This document shows positions 27,539 through 37,546 of a DNA stretch of 64,000 nt, piece by piece; within the stretch, counting starts at the first letter, position 1; every line of letters begins with the position of its first letter. The stretch is from Candidatus Pelagibacter communis (lineage in GTDB: Bacteria; Pseudomonadota; Alphaproteobacteria; Pelagibacterales; Pelagibacteraceae), in assembly GCF_001179845.1 (NCBI RefSeq), contig NZ_CVSB01000049.1, positions 1-64,000 of the forward strand, in the 5' to 3' direction. The position numbers and the translations under genes were made by a program. Below the pieces are notes generated by a model. The model was not told where the DNA came from. It did not search any database and saw only the letters and a list, made by a program, of their open reading frames with translations.

Positions 27539-28530
27539 TGGAAAAAAACCATCCTCTTGTAAAGTTTGGCAAAACAGGCGTTCTGATAGTTAATTTAGGA
27601 ACACCCGACTCTACTAGTTGGTTTGATGTAAGAAAATATTTAAGAGAGTTTCTTTCTGATAGAAGGGTTATTGAGGTAAATCCTGTGATTTGGCAAACAA
27701 TTTTAAATGTTTTTATTTTAAATTTTAGGCCCTCCAAAACAGCCAAAGCTTATAAAGAAATATGGATGAAAGACAAAAATATGTCCCCGCTCCTCTATTA
27801 TACAAAAATGCAAAGTGAGAAAATTTCAAACTCAATTTCTAAAAAAAATATCATTATAGATTTTGCAATGAGATATGGAAACCCTAGTATTAAAAGCAAG
27901 ATTCATAAATTACATGAAATGGGCTGCGAAAATTTAGTTATTCTTCCTCTTTATCCACAGTATGCTGCTGCCACAACAGCAACGGTCTGTGATGAAGTTT
28001 ATAGAACTTTAATGAAAATGAGATGGCAACCCTCTTTAAAAATAATACCACACTACGAATCTGATCCTTTTTATATTGATGCACTTGTTAATTCTATTAA
28101 CAGAAAACTTAACGAAATAAATTGGAAGCCAGATCTTATTATAGCCTCTTATCATGGCATACCAAAAAAATATTTTGACAAAGGTGATCCTTACCATTGT
28201 TATTGTCATAAAACGACAAGACTTATTTCAGAAAAATTTACTTCAATTGAAATTAAAACTACATTTCAGTCAAGATTTGGTCCACAAGAATGGCTTCAAC
28301 CATATACTGATAAGACTCTAGATAACTTACCCAAAGAAGGAGTCAAAAATGTTCTTACAATTTGCCCAGGCTTTTCATCTGACTGCGTTGAAACGTTGGA
28401 GGAAATTTTAATTCAGGGCAAAGAGAGCTTTATTACTGCTGGAGGAGAAAATTTTGATATGGTTCCTTGCTTAAATGATAATAATGATCATATCCTTTTA
28501 TTAAAATCCTTAATCGAAAGAAATATTTGA
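27535..28530 (+). CDS. hemH: ferrochelatase
   Basis: Inserts Fe2+ into protoporphyrin IX. 331 residues. Start GVLIVNLGTPDSTSWFDVRKY; active site IIASYHGIPKKYFDKGDPYH (catalytic His); FQSRFGPQEWLQPYTD and NVLTICPGFSSDCVETLEEI are the remaining signatures. Two Met codons start the frame (27535 and 27538); the first gives the ATGA overlap with hemE. Followed after 3 bp by hemJ. Confidence 0.98.
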   Translation: MMEKNHPLVKFGKTGVLIVNLGTPDSTSWFDVRKYLREFLSDRRVIEVNPVIWQTILNVFILNFRPSKTAKAYKEIWMKDKNMSPLLYYTKMQSEKISNSISKKNIIIDFAMRYGNPSIKSKIHKLHEMGCENLVILPLYPQYAAATTATVCDEVYRTLMKMRWQPSLKIIPHYESDPFYIDALVNSINRKLNEINWKPDLIIASYHGIPKKYFDKGDPYHCYCHKTTRLISEKFTSIEIKTTFQSRFGPQEWLQPYTDKTLDNLPKEGVKNVLTICPGFSSDCVETLEEILIQGKESFITAGGENFDMVPCLNDNNDHILLLKSLIERNI

Positions 28531-28533
28531 TAT

Positions 28534-28968
28534 ATGAACTTGTATTTATTATTTAAATCTTTGCATTTGATTGCAGTCATTTCTTGGATGGCTGGTCTTT
28601 TGTATCTTCCTAGAATTTTTGTTTACCACGTTGAAAATAAAGAGAAAAAAGAAGCAACAGATATTTTTGAAGTTATGGAAAGAAGGTTGTTTAACTACAT
28701 TATGCGTCCTGCAATGATTTTTAGTTGGGTTTTTGGGTTAGTATTAATTTATCTCAATGGAATAGATATTATTTCTCAATTATGGTTTCAGATAAAAATT
28801 GTGCTAATAATTTTGTTATCAGCTTACAATGATTACTTAGGGAAATGTCTTGTTGCTCTAAAAAATTCTACAAACACAAGATCTGCAAAATTTTTCAGAA
28901 TAATTAATGAAATACCAACGGTTATCTTAATTATTATTGTGTTTTTAGCCATTTTTAAGCCAATCTAG
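28534..28968 (+). CDS. hemJ: protoporphyrinogen oxidase HemJ
   Basis: Membrane enzyme that oxidises protoporphyrinogen IX, used where HemG/HemY are missing. 144 residues and about four helices. The conserved His near the N-terminus is in LFKSLHLIAVISWMAGLLYL, with LPRIFVYHVE following, and RPAMIFSWVFGLVLIYLNG in the middle. The hemE-hemH-hemJ-rho order is common in this group and gives three heme steps in one unit. Confidence 0.94.
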   Translation: MNLYLLFKSLHLIAVISWMAGLLYLPRIFVYHVENKEKKEATDIFEVMERRLFNYIMRPAMIFSWVFGLVLIYLNGIDIISQLWFQIKIVLIILLSAYNDYLGKCLVALKNSTNTRSAKFFRIINEIPTVILIIIVFLAIFKPI

Positions 28969-29034
28969 GGTTGAAATAATAACATTAGTATATATATTAA
29001 ATCCATCTGATAAGTCCTTATCGAAAGAATAATC

Positions 29035-30303
29035 ATGAATATTCAAGAACTTAAACTAAAATCATCTGAACAACTTATTACGCAAGCAGAAGAGCTTGGC
29101 ATTGAAAATGCTAGCACACTAAGAAAACAGGAAATACTTTTTGCAATTTTAAAGAAGGTTGCAGAAAAAGAAGAAATTACTGGTGTAGGTGTATTGCAGC
29201 TATTACAAGATGGCTTTGGTTTTTTAAGAGCAATGGAGTCAAATTACCTACCAGGACCAGATGATATTTACGTTAGTCCAAGTCAGATCAGAAAGTTTGG
29301 TTTAAGAACAGGAGATACAGTTGAGGGTCCCGTTAGAGCACCCAAAGAAGGTGAAAGATATTTTGCTTTACTCCAGGTAAGTAAGATTAATTTTGAAGAG
29401 CCAGAAAAATCAAGACACAAAATTGCATTTGAAAACTTAACCCCATTATACCCAGATAAGCAATTGGTGATGGAAATAGAAACTACAAAAATTGAAAAAA
29501 AACCAGATCTAACTCCAAGATTAATTGATTTGGTAAGTCCTATTGGCAAAGGTCAAAGATCAATAATTATATCACCGCCTAAAGCTGGTAAGACGATGAT
29601 TTTGCAAAGTATTGCAAACTCAATTGCAAAGAATTATCCAGAGTGCTATTTGATTGTACTGCTTATTGATGAAAGACCTGAGGAAGTAACGGATATGCAA
29701 AGATCTGTAAAAGGTGAAGTTATAAGTTCAACTTTTGATGAACCTGCCCAAAGGCATGTTGCTGTAGCTGAAATGGTAATTGAAAAAGCTAAGAGATTAA
29801 CAGAAAACAAAAAGGATGTTGTCATTTTATTAGATTCAATCACAAGATTAGGAAGAGCTTATAACGCTGTTATCCCAAGTTCTGGTAAAGTTTTAACTGG
29901 AGGTGTGGATGCAAATGCACTTCAAAGACCAAAAAGATTTTTTGGGGCTGCAAGAAATATTGAAGAAGGCGGTTCATTAACTATTATTTCAACTGCACTA
30001 ATTGACACCGGTAGTAGAATGGATGAAGTTATTTTTGAGGAGTTTAAAGGAACAGGTAATAGTGAAACAGTTCTAGATAGAAAAATTGCTGATAAAAGAA
30101 TTTATCCAGCAATCGATATAACAAAATCTGGAACCAGAAGAGAAGAATTATTATTTGATAAAAACGACCTACAAAAAATGAATGTATTAAGAAGAATAAT
30201 TGCTCCAATGGGAACTATGGATGCAATTGAGTTTATTAGTTCAAAATTAAAAGACACTAAAAATAATTCTGAGTTTTTTAATTCTATGAATAAACCATCT
30301 TAA
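29035..30303 (+). CDS. rho: transcription termination factor Rho
   Basis: Hexameric RNA-dependent ATPase helicase. 422 residues: Rho-N domain (1-45, [18 protein letters not shown]), RNA-binding OB fold with [20 protein letters not shown], then the ATPase with Walker A SPPKAGKT at 180-187, Walker [18 protein letters not shown] and the Q-loop/R-loop region. The hexamer signature [11 protein letters not shown] is intact. In a genome where many convergent genes overlap with no room for hairpins, Rho is likely important. A hairpin follows directly after the stop. Confidence 0.98.
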   Translation: MNIQELKLKSSEQLITQAEELGIENASTLRKQEILFAILKKVAEKEEITGVGVLQLLQDGFGFLRAMESNYLPGPDDIYVSPSQIRKFGLRTGDTVEGPVRAPKEGERYFALLQVSKINFEEPEKSRHKIAFENLTPLYPDKQLVMEIETTKIEKKPDLTPRLIDLVSPIGKGQRSIIISPPKAGKTMILQSIANSIAKNYPECYLIVLLIDERPEEVTDMQRSVKGEVISSTFDEPAQRHVAVAEMVIEKAKRLTENKKDVVILLDSITRLGRAYNAVIPSSGKVLTGGVDANALQRPKRFFGAARNIEEGGSLTIISTALIDTGSRMDEVIFEEFKGTGNSETVLDRKIADKRIYPAIDITKSGTRREELLFDKNDLQKMNVLRRIIAPMGTMDAIEFISSKLKDTKNNSEFFNSMNKPS

Positions 30304-30329
30304 AAAACTATTTTAAAAAAATAGTTTTT
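30303..30329. terminator. AT-rich hairpin after rho
   Basis: A perfect 12-bp inverted repeat, AAAAACTATTTT at 30303-30314 and AAAATAGTTTTT at 30318-30329, has a 3-nt loop. The descending arm supplies a T-run, so it could work as a weak intrinsic terminator in either direction. It ends 6 bp before the next ATG. Confidence 0.55.
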
Positions 30330-30335
30330 AAATTT

Positions 30336-31901
30336 ATGGATATAAAAGAAAAAATAGCAATTATTCATAATTTGATGTGTGCAAAAAAATTTACACAGGC
30401 AATAATAAACTCTCATAAATTAATTAAACTTTATCCAAATGTTTCTTATCTTTATAACCTCTGTGGTATGGCCTATCAGGGCAATAACCAAATAAAAAAA
30501 TCAGTAGAAAGTTTTAATATCGCTTTGAACCATGATCCAGAAAATCTAGCTGCAATGAACAATTTAGCAAACTCTTATAAATCATTAAATTACTTTAATA
30601 GAGCCGAAGAGATATATGAAAAGGTATTAAGAAAAGACCCTAACAATATTAAGTGTTTAAATAATTTTTCGAACTTAAAACAAACTCTTCGAGATTATGA
30701 GACGGCAAAAAAATTATTATTGAAAGCATTAGAAATCGAGGAAAAAAATTTAAACATTCTTTTTAATCTTGCTGAATGTTATCAAAGTTTAGGAGAATTA
30801 GATCAGGCTAAAGATTGTGCACTTAAAATACTTAATTTACAACCAAACCACACAGCAGCTCATAGATTTATTTGTGGAATTATAAACCACAGATCTGATA
30901 AATCCTATTTTCCAAAAATAATTGAAATAGAGAAGAGCGATGATTTTAAAAATTTTTCATCAGAGGAAAAAAAAGACATATATTTTTCATTGGGAAAAGC
31001 ATACGAGGATAATCAAGATTATGAAAAGTCTTTTAATTATCTTCAAAAAGGAAATTTAATTAAAAATAAAGAGATAAATTATAATCAATATGCACACGAA
31101 AAACTTATTAAAAGTATTATTAAATTATTTCATGATTTTGATTTTGAAAAAATTAAAAAAAAAAAACTCCAAAACAAGATAATTTTTATATGTGGAATGC
31201 CTAGATCAGGCTCAACTTTAATTGAACAAATGATAGCATCCCATGAAGAAGTTAGTGGAGCAGGTGAATTAAGTTATTTGCGAGATGTAGTAGCAAAAAA
31301 TTTTCTACAAGATTTTAAATTTAATAAACAAAAATTAATTGAAGAAGCTTCTTTAGAAAGAAACATTATAGCAGAAGAATATATTGAAATATTAAAATAT
31401 CATAAATTTAAAACGAATATTGTTACAGATAAAGCTCCACAGAATTTTCTTTGGATGGGTTTTATAAAAATTTTTTTTCCAAATAGTAAAATTATTCATT
31501 CCTATAGAAATCCAAGGGATAATTGTCTTTCTATATATAAAAATTATTTTCCATCTAACGATATGTTATGGTCTTTTGACCAAACAAATATAGCTAATTA
31601 TTATAATTCTTATTTAGATTTGATGGATTTTTGGAAAAATAAATTTAAAGATAGTATTTTAGATGTTAATTATGAACGTCTTGTTGAGTTTCCTGAAGAC
31701 GAATTAAAAAAAATTTTTTCTTTTTGCAATTTAACATGGGATCCAAACTGTCTAAATTTCTATAAAACCAAAAAAACTCCAATTTCAACAGTAAGTGTTA
31801 ATCAAGCAAGTAAACCAATTTATAAATCATCAGTTAATTCAAATGAAGGATTTTCAAAATATTTAACTGAAATGTTCCACATTCTTGATACCAAGAAGTA
31901 A
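30336..31901 (+). CDS. TPR-repeat sulfotransferase
   Basis: 521-residue two-part protein. Residues 1 to about 200 are tandem tetratricopeptide repeats (for example YLYNLCGMAYQGNNQIKKSV, AAMNNLANSYKSLNYFNRAE, NILFNLAECYQSLGELDQAK). Residues about 280-510 are a sulfotransferase domain with the PAPS loop PRSGST at about 289-294 and the 3'-phosphate motif SYRNPRDNCLSIYKNYF. This layout is widespread in marine bacteria and resembles protein-tyrosine sulfotransferases; the acceptor is unknown. No signal peptide or Shine-Dalgarno is seen. It interrupts the usual rho-mnmE neighbourhood near the origin, so it may be an insertion in this lineage. Confidence 0.9.
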   Translation: MDIKEKIAIIHNLMCAKKFTQAIINSHKLIKLYPNVSYLYNLCGMAYQGNNQIKKSVESFNIALNHDPENLAAMNNLANSYKSLNYFNRAEEIYEKVLRKDPNNIKCLNNFSNLKQTLRDYETAKKLLLKALEIEEKNLNILFNLAECYQSLGELDQAKDCALKILNLQPNHTAAHRFICGIINHRSDKSYFPKIIEIEKSDDFKNFSSEEKKDIYFSLGKAYEDNQDYEKSFNYLQKGNLIKNKEINYNQYAHEKLIKSIIKLFHDFDFEKIKKKKLQNKIIFICGMPRSGSTLIEQMIASHEEVSGAGELSYLRDVVAKNFLQDFKFNKQKLIEEASLERNIIAEEYIEILKYHKFKTNIVTDKAPQNFLWMGFIKIFFPNSKIIHSYRNPRDNCLSIYKNYFPSNDMLWSFDQTNIANYYNSYLDLMDFWKNKFKDSILDVNYERLVEFPEDELKKIFSFCNLTWDPNCLNFYKTKKTPISTVSVNQASKPIYKSSVNSNEGFSKYLTEMFHILDTKK

Positions 31902-31919
31902 AAAAGCAAGTATAATGAG

Positions 31920-33254
31920 TTGATGACAATTTTTGCGCTATCAACTGGGCCAGGTATTTCTGGCATAGCGGTTATAAGAATTTCAGGAGATAATACAAAA
32001 AAAGTTATTAAGCTATTAACAGGAAAAGATATTCCCGAGCCGAGAGTGGCAACTCTTAGAAAAATCAATAAAATCAATACTTCTGAACTGATTGATGAAG
32101 GCATAATACTGTGGTTTCCTGGGCCTGAGAGCTATACAGGAGAAGATATGGCTGAAATACAAGTACATGGAAGCAAAGCAGTTGTCGATGCTCTTCACAC
32201 TTCTATTTCAGATATTGAAAATTGTCGTCTAGCGGAACCTGGTGAGTTTACTAAACTTGCATTTCAAAATGGAAAAATAAACTTACTTAAAGCAGAAAGC
32301 ATTGCAGATTTAATTTCTTCTGAAACTGAAATTCAAAGACAGCAAGCAATTAAAATTATGAATGGAAAATCTGCTGATCAATTTAATTTTCTAAGAGAAA
32401 AACTTTTAAAAATTTTATCGCACGTTGAAGCCAAGATAGATTTTCCAGATGAGGATTTACCTGATGATATTTTAAAAGAAATCAAAAAAAGTTCTGATGA
32501 AGTTTTAATAAATATTGAAAAAATTTTAGATGATCAAAAAGTTGGAGAAAGAATTAGAGAAGGATTCAAGATTGCAATTCTTGGACCAACCAATGCAGGT
32601 AAGTCCAGTCTTCTGAATCATTTATCAAATAGAGATGTTGCAATAGTTTCAGAAATTGCAGGAACAACAAGAGATGTAATTGAAACCCATCTTAATATTG
32701 ATGGTTATCCAGTAATTGTTTCTGACACTGCTGGGATTAGAGATTCTAAAAATGAAATTGAAAAGAAAGGTATAAAGTTATCTTTAAATAGAGCAGAAGA
32801 AGCTGATCTGAAGCTGGTAGTTGTTGATGCCAAAAACCTCGATTTTACTGATGTTTTGAAGGGATTGTTGGACCAAAATGCAATTTTAGTAATAAATAAA
32901 TCAGATCTTTTGAAGGGAGATATTGATCATGAGATTAAAAAATTAAATCATGTATTAATTTCAATTAAAGATAATTTAAACATTGATGAGTTAATTTTAA
33001 AAATAAAAAATAATTTAAAAAATAAATTTATAACCAGTGATGATATTTTAATTACCAGAGAACGTCACAGACAACATCTTGAACAATGCTTAGAGCATCT
33101 AAAAAATTTTAATAAAAAAAATGAAGTTGAGGATTTTGATAAAGCTGCAGAAGATTTAAGATTAGCTACTAGACATCTTGGTATGATTGTTGGAAAAGTA
33201 GATGTTGAGGAGATATTAGGTAGTATTTTCAACGATTTTTGTATAGGTAAATAA
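31920..33254 (+). CDS. mnmE: tRNA modification GTPase MnmE
   Basis: With MnmG, puts the carboxymethylaminomethyl group on U34 of several tRNAs. 444 residues: N-terminal folate-binding domain (IFALSTGPGISGIAVIRISG), G domain with GPTNAGKS at about 222-229, SDTAGIRDS and NKSD, and the C-terminal CIGK with the essential Cys. Either of two adjacent ATGs (31920, 31923) can start it. Its partner gene mnmG is next but 118 bp away, with a possible -10 (TATAAT, 33346-33351) in the gap. Confidence 0.97.
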   Translation: MMTIFALSTGPGISGIAVIRISGDNTKKVIKLLTGKDIPEPRVATLRKINKINTSELIDEGIILWFPGPESYTGEDMAEIQVHGSKAVVDALHTSISDIENCRLAEPGEFTKLAFQNGKINLLKAESIADLISSETEIQRQQAIKIMNGKSADQFNFLREKLLKILSHVEAKIDFPDEDLPDDILKEIKKSSDEVLINIEKILDDQKVGERIREGFKIAILGPTNAGKSSLLNHLSNRDVAIVSEIAGTTRDVIETHLNIDGYPVIVSDTAGIRDSKNEIEKKGIKLSLNRAEEADLKLVVVDAKNLDFTDVLKGLLDQNAILVINKSDLLKGDIDHEIKKLNHVLISIKDNLNIDELILKIKNNLKNKFITSDDILITRERHRQHLEQCLEHLKNFNKKNEVEDFDKAAEDLRLATRHLGMIVGKVDVEEILGSIFNDFCIGK

Positions 33255-33372
33255 TAGCCTTTTTTTCCTTGATTTTAAGCCCTTTTTTACTGAAAAACGT
33301 TGATAATTAAAGCTTATTTAAGCAAAATTTTACGCGCCTTGTAAATATAATAATCAGTTATAAATTTAGCAT

Positions 33373-35244
33373 ATGAAAAATGATTTATCATTTGATGTTG
33401 TAGTAATAGGTGGTGGCCATGCTGGTTGTGAAGCAGCTGCAGCTTCTGCACGATTAGGAGTTAACACTGCCCTATTCACTCATAAGAAAGAAACTATTGG
33501 AGAGATGTCTTGTAACCCAGCAATTGGTGGTTTGGGTAAAGGACATTTAGTAAGAGAGATAGATGCCCTTGATGGTGTTATGGGTGAGGTTGCAGATAAA
33601 TCGGGTATACAATTTAGATTATTAAATCGAAGTAGAGGTCCAGCAGTAAGAGGGCCAAGAACTCAATCTGATAGATCATTATATCGTAAATATATGCAAC
33701 AAAAACTTGCAAACTACTGTAATTTAAAGATTTTTTCAGATCCAGTTATAAAGTTTATTTTTGATAAAAATACAATAAATGGCTTTTTAACTAAAGCAGG
33801 TAAAAAAGTTTTATGTTCTAAGCTAATACTAACAACGGGCACTTTTTTAAATGGTTTGATACATATAGGTGATGAACGAACACCTGCAGGAAGATATGAT
33901 GAAAAACCTTCAACAGGATTAAGTGAACAATTAGAAAAATATAATTTTAAAATAGGAAGATTAAAAACAGGAACCCCTCCTCGACTTGATTCAAGAACAA
34001 TTAATTATGAAAATTTAGAAGAACAGTTTGCAGATGATGATCCTTATTTTTTTTCTTTCCTAACAAAAAAAAATATTAACAAACAAGTTTCATGTCGTAT
34101 GACTTATACTAATGACAAGGTTCATCAAATTATCAAAAAAAATTTATCTAAGAGTGCCATGTACTCAGGCAGCATACAAGGTGTTGGACCAAGATACTGT
34201 CCATCGATAGAAGACAAAATAGTAAAATTTGCTGATAAGGGTAGACATCAGATATTTTTAGAGCCAGAAGGACTCAATGACCATACAATTTACCCAAATG
34301 GTATCTCAACATCACTTCCCGTTGAAGTTCAACATGAAATATGTAATAATATCAATGGTTTAGAGAATGTATCTATTATAAGGCCGGGATATGCCATAGA
34401 ATATGACTATATAGATCCAAGAGAACTGTTTTTAACACTTGAAACTAAGAAGATTAGCAACCTTTATCTTGCTGGGCAGATTAATGGAACAACTGGATAT
34501 GAAGAAGCAGCAGCTCAAGGCCTTATTGCCGGGATAAATGCTGCTCTATCTTTTAAAAAGTCAGAACCTTTTATTCTTGATAGATCTGATGCTTACATAG
34601 GAGTGATGATAGATGATTTAGTGACCAAAGGTGTGGCCGAACCATATCGTATGTTTACATCAAGAGCAGAATATCGATTAAGTCTTAGATCTGATAATGC
34701 GGATCAAAGATTAACTGCAAAAGGAATAGAGATAGGACTAATTGGCGATGTTAGAAAAAATCTATATTTAGATAAATTCAATAAAATTAGTCAAATAAAT
34801 CTAAAAATGGATCAATCCACTATATCACCAAATAAAGCTGAGAAATTTGGGGTAAAAATAGCAAAAGATGGAATTTTAAGATCTTCTAAAGAAATATTAA
34901 CTCAAAAAGGGGTAGATATGAGCAAAATCAGGGAAATGTGGCCTGATATACCTTATTTTAGCAAAGAAATCGATGAACAAGTTGAAATTAATGCACATTA
35001 TAGGGGTTATTTAAAAAAACAAAAAGCTGATATTTTGGCCTTTAAAAGAGATGAAAACCTCATAATACCGGATAAAATTAATTATGATAGCCTTTCAGGT
35101 TTATCAAATGAAGTAAAAGCTAAATTTAAGGAAATTAAACCAAAAACAATGGGACAAGCGCTGAGAATTGATGGAATTACTCCAGCTGCTGTATATATTT
35201 TGTTGTCACACGTTAAAAGAAAGTCTATTAAGCATATAGCTTAA
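33373..35244 (+). CDS. mnmG: tRNA uridine-5-carboxymethylaminomethyl(34) synthesis enzyme MnmG
   Basis: FAD partner of MnmE. 623 residues. FAD fold [20 protein letters not shown], then [20 protein letters not shown] (family-specific), [11 protein letters not shown] and [30 protein letters not shown], and the C-terminal helical part that binds MnmE and tRNA. Overlaps rsmG by 1 bp. The mnmE-mnmG-rsmG-parA-parB order is conserved near many bacterial origins. Confidence 0.98.
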   Translation: MKNDLSFDVVVIGGGHAGCEAAAASARLGVNTALFTHKKETIGEMSCNPAIGGLGKGHLVREIDALDGVMGEVADKSGIQFRLLNRSRGPAVRGPRTQSDRSLYRKYMQQKLANYCNLKIFSDPVIKFIFDKNTINGFLTKAGKKVLCSKLILTTGTFLNGLIHIGDERTPAGRYDEKPSTGLSEQLEKYNFKIGRLKTGTPPRLDSRTINYENLEEQFADDDPYFFSFLTKKNINKQVSCRMTYTNDKVHQIIKKNLSKSAMYSGSIQGVGPRYCPSIEDKIVKFADKGRHQIFLEPEGLNDHTIYPNGISTSLPVEVQHEICNNINGLENVSIIRPGYAIEYDYIDPRELFLTLETKKISNLYLAGQINGTTGYEEAAAQGLIAGINAALSFKKSEPFILDRSDAYIGVMIDDLVTKGVAEPYRMFTSRAEYRLSLRSDNADQRLTAKGIEIGLIGDVRKNLYLDKFNKISQINLKMDQSTISPNKAEKFGVKIAKDGILRSSKEILTQKGVDMSKIREMWPDIPYFSKEIDEQVEINAHYRGYLKKQKADILAFKRDENLIIPDKINYDSLSGLSNEVKAKFKEIKPKTMGQALRIDGITPAAVYILLSHVKRKSIKHIA

Positions 35245-35909
35245 TGGATCAAGAAATTTTAAATTCATACTCTAAACTCAATGGCTTAAATGTTTCACGT
35301 GAAACATTTTTGGACTTTGAAAACTATATATCCATGATTAATGAAAAAAATAAAAAAATTAACATAATCAGCCAAAAAACATCGTCAAAAAAATCTATAA
35401 TTGAGCGTCATATAATTGATTCAGCACAAATCATTGATTTTGTTGACTTTAATTGTAATACAACCACAGATTTAGGATCAGGAGCCGGTATGCCAGGAAT
35501 TGTAGTGGCAATTATACTTAAAAACATGAAAAATAGTATGAGTGTGCACCTTTATGAAAAAAGCTACCATAAAAGCCGTTTTTTAAAGGAGGTTTCAGAA
35601 AAACTAAATTTAAATACAAAAATTTTTCAAAAAAATATTTTTGAAATAAAAAATTTAGAAACAGGTACTATAATGTCAAGAGCTTTCAAGCCAATGCCAG
35701 TAGTTTTAGATTTAGTCTATGAAAATTTTTCAAAATATAAAAATTTAATTTTTTTTATGGGAAAGAGTGGAAAAAAAATATTTGAAAAATCTAGAAACGA
35801 TTGGGATTTAGAATACATAGAAAAAAAAAGTTTAACGAATGAGGATTCATTTTTATTAAATATAAAAAAAATTACTAAGAAAAATAAAAAAAGATATAAG
35901 AAAAATTAA
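35244..35909 (+). CDS. rsmG: 16S rRNA (guanine527-N7)-methyltransferase
   Basis: SAM-dependent methylation of 16S G527. 221 residues with the SAM-binding segment TTDLGSGAGMPGIVVAIIL, KINIISQKTS and ERHIIDSAQI before it, and IMSRAFKPMPVVLDLV after. The C-terminus is very lysine-rich (KKITKKNKKRYKKN). Codons 16-21 (NVSRET) are encoded by a perfect parS palindrome, so this stretch is constrained both as protein and as the ParB site. It lies flush with parA. Confidence 0.96.
   Translation: MDQEILNSYSKLNGLNVSRETFLDFENYISMINEKNKKINIISQKTSSKKSIIERHIIDSAQIIDFVDFNCNTTTDLGSGAGMPGIVVAIILKNMKNSMSVHLYEKSYHKSRFLKEVSEKLNLNTKIFQKNIFEIKNLETGTIMSRAFKPMPVVLDLVYENFSKYKNLIFFMGKSGKKIFEKSRNDWDLEYIEKKSLTNEDSFLLNIKKITKKNKKRYKKN
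35291..35306. promoter_or_regulatory. parS: parS centromere site inside rsmG
   Basis: TGTTTCACGTGAAACA is a perfect 16-bp palindrome matching the bacterial parS consensus. It would be the ParB loading site for the parAB genes that start 0.6 kb downstream and lies about 8.8 kb from the proposed origin. I saw no other full copy in the window. Confidence 0.93.
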
Positions 35910-36704
35910 ATGCAAATTATTTCAGTAATAAATCAAAAGGGTGGGGTAGGAAAAACAACAACCGTTATAAATTTAGCAGCTGGATTGACTCAACTTAATA
36001 AAAAAATTTTAGTTATTGATTTGGATCCCCAAGGAAATGCCACAACAGGTCTTGGATTATCAAACATAGATAATTCAAGCGACACAATTTATGGGGTACT
36101 GAATGGAACCAGAGAGATTAATCAGATAATCAAGAAAACAGAGTTTGAAAATTTAGATATAATCACTTCCAATGTAGATTTATCTGGACTTGAAGTTGAA
36201 ACAGCTGATGATAGTAATAGAGCCTTTATATTAAAGGCTAAATTAAGCGCTTATTTAAACAATTCTAGTGGATCATATGATTATGTGCTAATTGATTGTC
36301 CACCATCCTTAAGTCTTCTGACAGTTATGGCGCTTGTATGTTCCAACTCACTTTTGGTTCCTTTGCAAACAGAATTCTTTGCACTTGAGGGATTAACCCA
36401 ATTAATGAAAACGATTGAGAGGATAAAAGTAAGTTTAAATCCTGATTTAAAAATTAGAGGGATCCTTTTGACTATGTATGACAAGAGAAATAAGCTTTCT
36501 TCACAAGTCGAAAAAGAAGCCAGAGATTATTTTAATGAAAAAGTTTATACAACGGTAATACCAAGGAATGTTAGATTATCAGAAGCACCTTCACATGGAA
36601 TGCCAGTATTAATTTATGATAAATCATGTCCTGGTAGTAAGTCGTATTTTAGCTTTACAGATGAATTTATTAATCAAGAGACAACAATCGGAAGCGCTGC
36701 ATAA
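35910..36704 (+). CDS. parA: chromosome partitioning ATPase ParA
   Basis: Walker-type ATPase that moves ParB-parS complexes to the cell poles or halves. 264 residues. Deviant Walker A KGGVGKTTTVINLAAG with Lys10 (signature) and Lys15, LVIDLDPQGNATTGLG, DYVLIDCPPSLSLL, and VPLQTEFFALEGL are all intact. Starts immediately after rsmG and overlaps parB by 1 bp. Confidence 0.98.
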   Translation: MQIISVINQKGGVGKTTTVINLAAGLTQLNKKILVIDLDPQGNATTGLGLSNIDNSSDTIYGVLNGTREINQIIKKTEFENLDIITSNVDLSGLEVETADDSNRAFILKAKLSAYLNNSSGSYDYVLIDCPPSLSLLTVMALVCSNSLLVPLQTEFFALEGLTQLMKTIERIKVSLNPDLKIRGILLTMYDKRNKLSSQVEKEARDYFNEKVYTTVIPRNVRLSEAPSHGMPVLIYDKSCPGSKSYFSFTDEFINQETTIGSAA

Positions 36705-37546
36705 TGGATAAAATTAAAAAGGGTTTAGGTAGAGGTTTGTCATCCCTGATTGGTGAGACTAAAGTTGAAGCCAAAACAAATCAGCTACCTGTTAGTGACT
36801 TAATACCAAACAAGTACCAACCAAGAAAAAATTTTGATGAGAAACATTTAGAGGACCTAACAAATTCAATTAAAGAAAGAGGAATGATACAACCGATCAT
36901 AGTTAGAAAATCATATAATGAAAATTTAAAATTTGAAATTATAGCAGGCGAGAGAAGATGGCTTGCTGCACAGAGAGCAGGCATTCACAATATTCCTGTG
37001 GTGATCACTGAGGCAGATGATTTAAAATCTTTAGAATTTGCAATAGTTGAAAACGTTCAAAGACATGATTTAAATCCATTAGAAGAAGCCCAAGGTTATA
37101 AAAGATTGATAGATGAATTTTCATATGATCAAGAAAAGGTCTCAAAGTTTATTGGTAAAAGTAGAAGTTATATAACTAATTCTTTAAGAATACTTACCTT
37201 GCCAGATGATGTTATAAAACTAATAGAGTCCCATAAGTTATCTACAGGACATGCTAAGATTTTAGTAGGTCTCGACAATGCTAGCTTTGTAGCAAATAAA
37301 ATAATAGAAAATAAACTTTCAGTAAGGCAAGCAGAAAAATTTGTACAATTATTTAAAAATAAAAGACAAAAGTCAAAGATCACAAAAGATGCTAATATTA
37401 TTGCTCTTGAACTATCAGTATCAAATAAAATAGGATTAAACGTAGAAATAAACAACAGTAAGAGAAATAAAGGAAAAATTTCTTTTGAATATAAAGACTT
37501 AGATCAACTAAATAAAATTATAGATATAATTAAGTCTAATTACTAG
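36704..37546 (+). CDS. parB: chromosome partitioning protein ParB
   Basis: parS-binding CTPase clamp. 280 residues: N-terminal basic patch GLGRGLSSLIGE for ParA contact, the CTP-binding region with PRKNFDEKHLEDL and IAGERRWLAAQRAG, the helix-turn-helix with VSKFIGKSRSYITNSLRIL, and a C-terminal dimerisation domain. Its cognate site is inside rsmG. Its end overlaps the opposing holA by 11 bp. Confidence 0.98.
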   Translation: MDKIKKGLGRGLSSLIGETKVEAKTNQLPVSDLIPNKYQPRKNFDEKHLEDLTNSIKERGMIQPIIVRKSYNENLKFEIIAGERRWLAAQRAGIHNIPVVITEADDLKSLEFAIVENVQRHDLNPLEEAQGYKRLIDEFSYDQEKVSKFIGKSRSYITNSLRILTLPDDVIKLIESHKLSTGHAKILVGLDNASFVANKIIENKLSVRQAEKFVQLFKNKRQKSKITKDANIIALELSVSNKIGLNVEINNSKRNKGKISFEYKDLDQLNKIIDIIKSNY

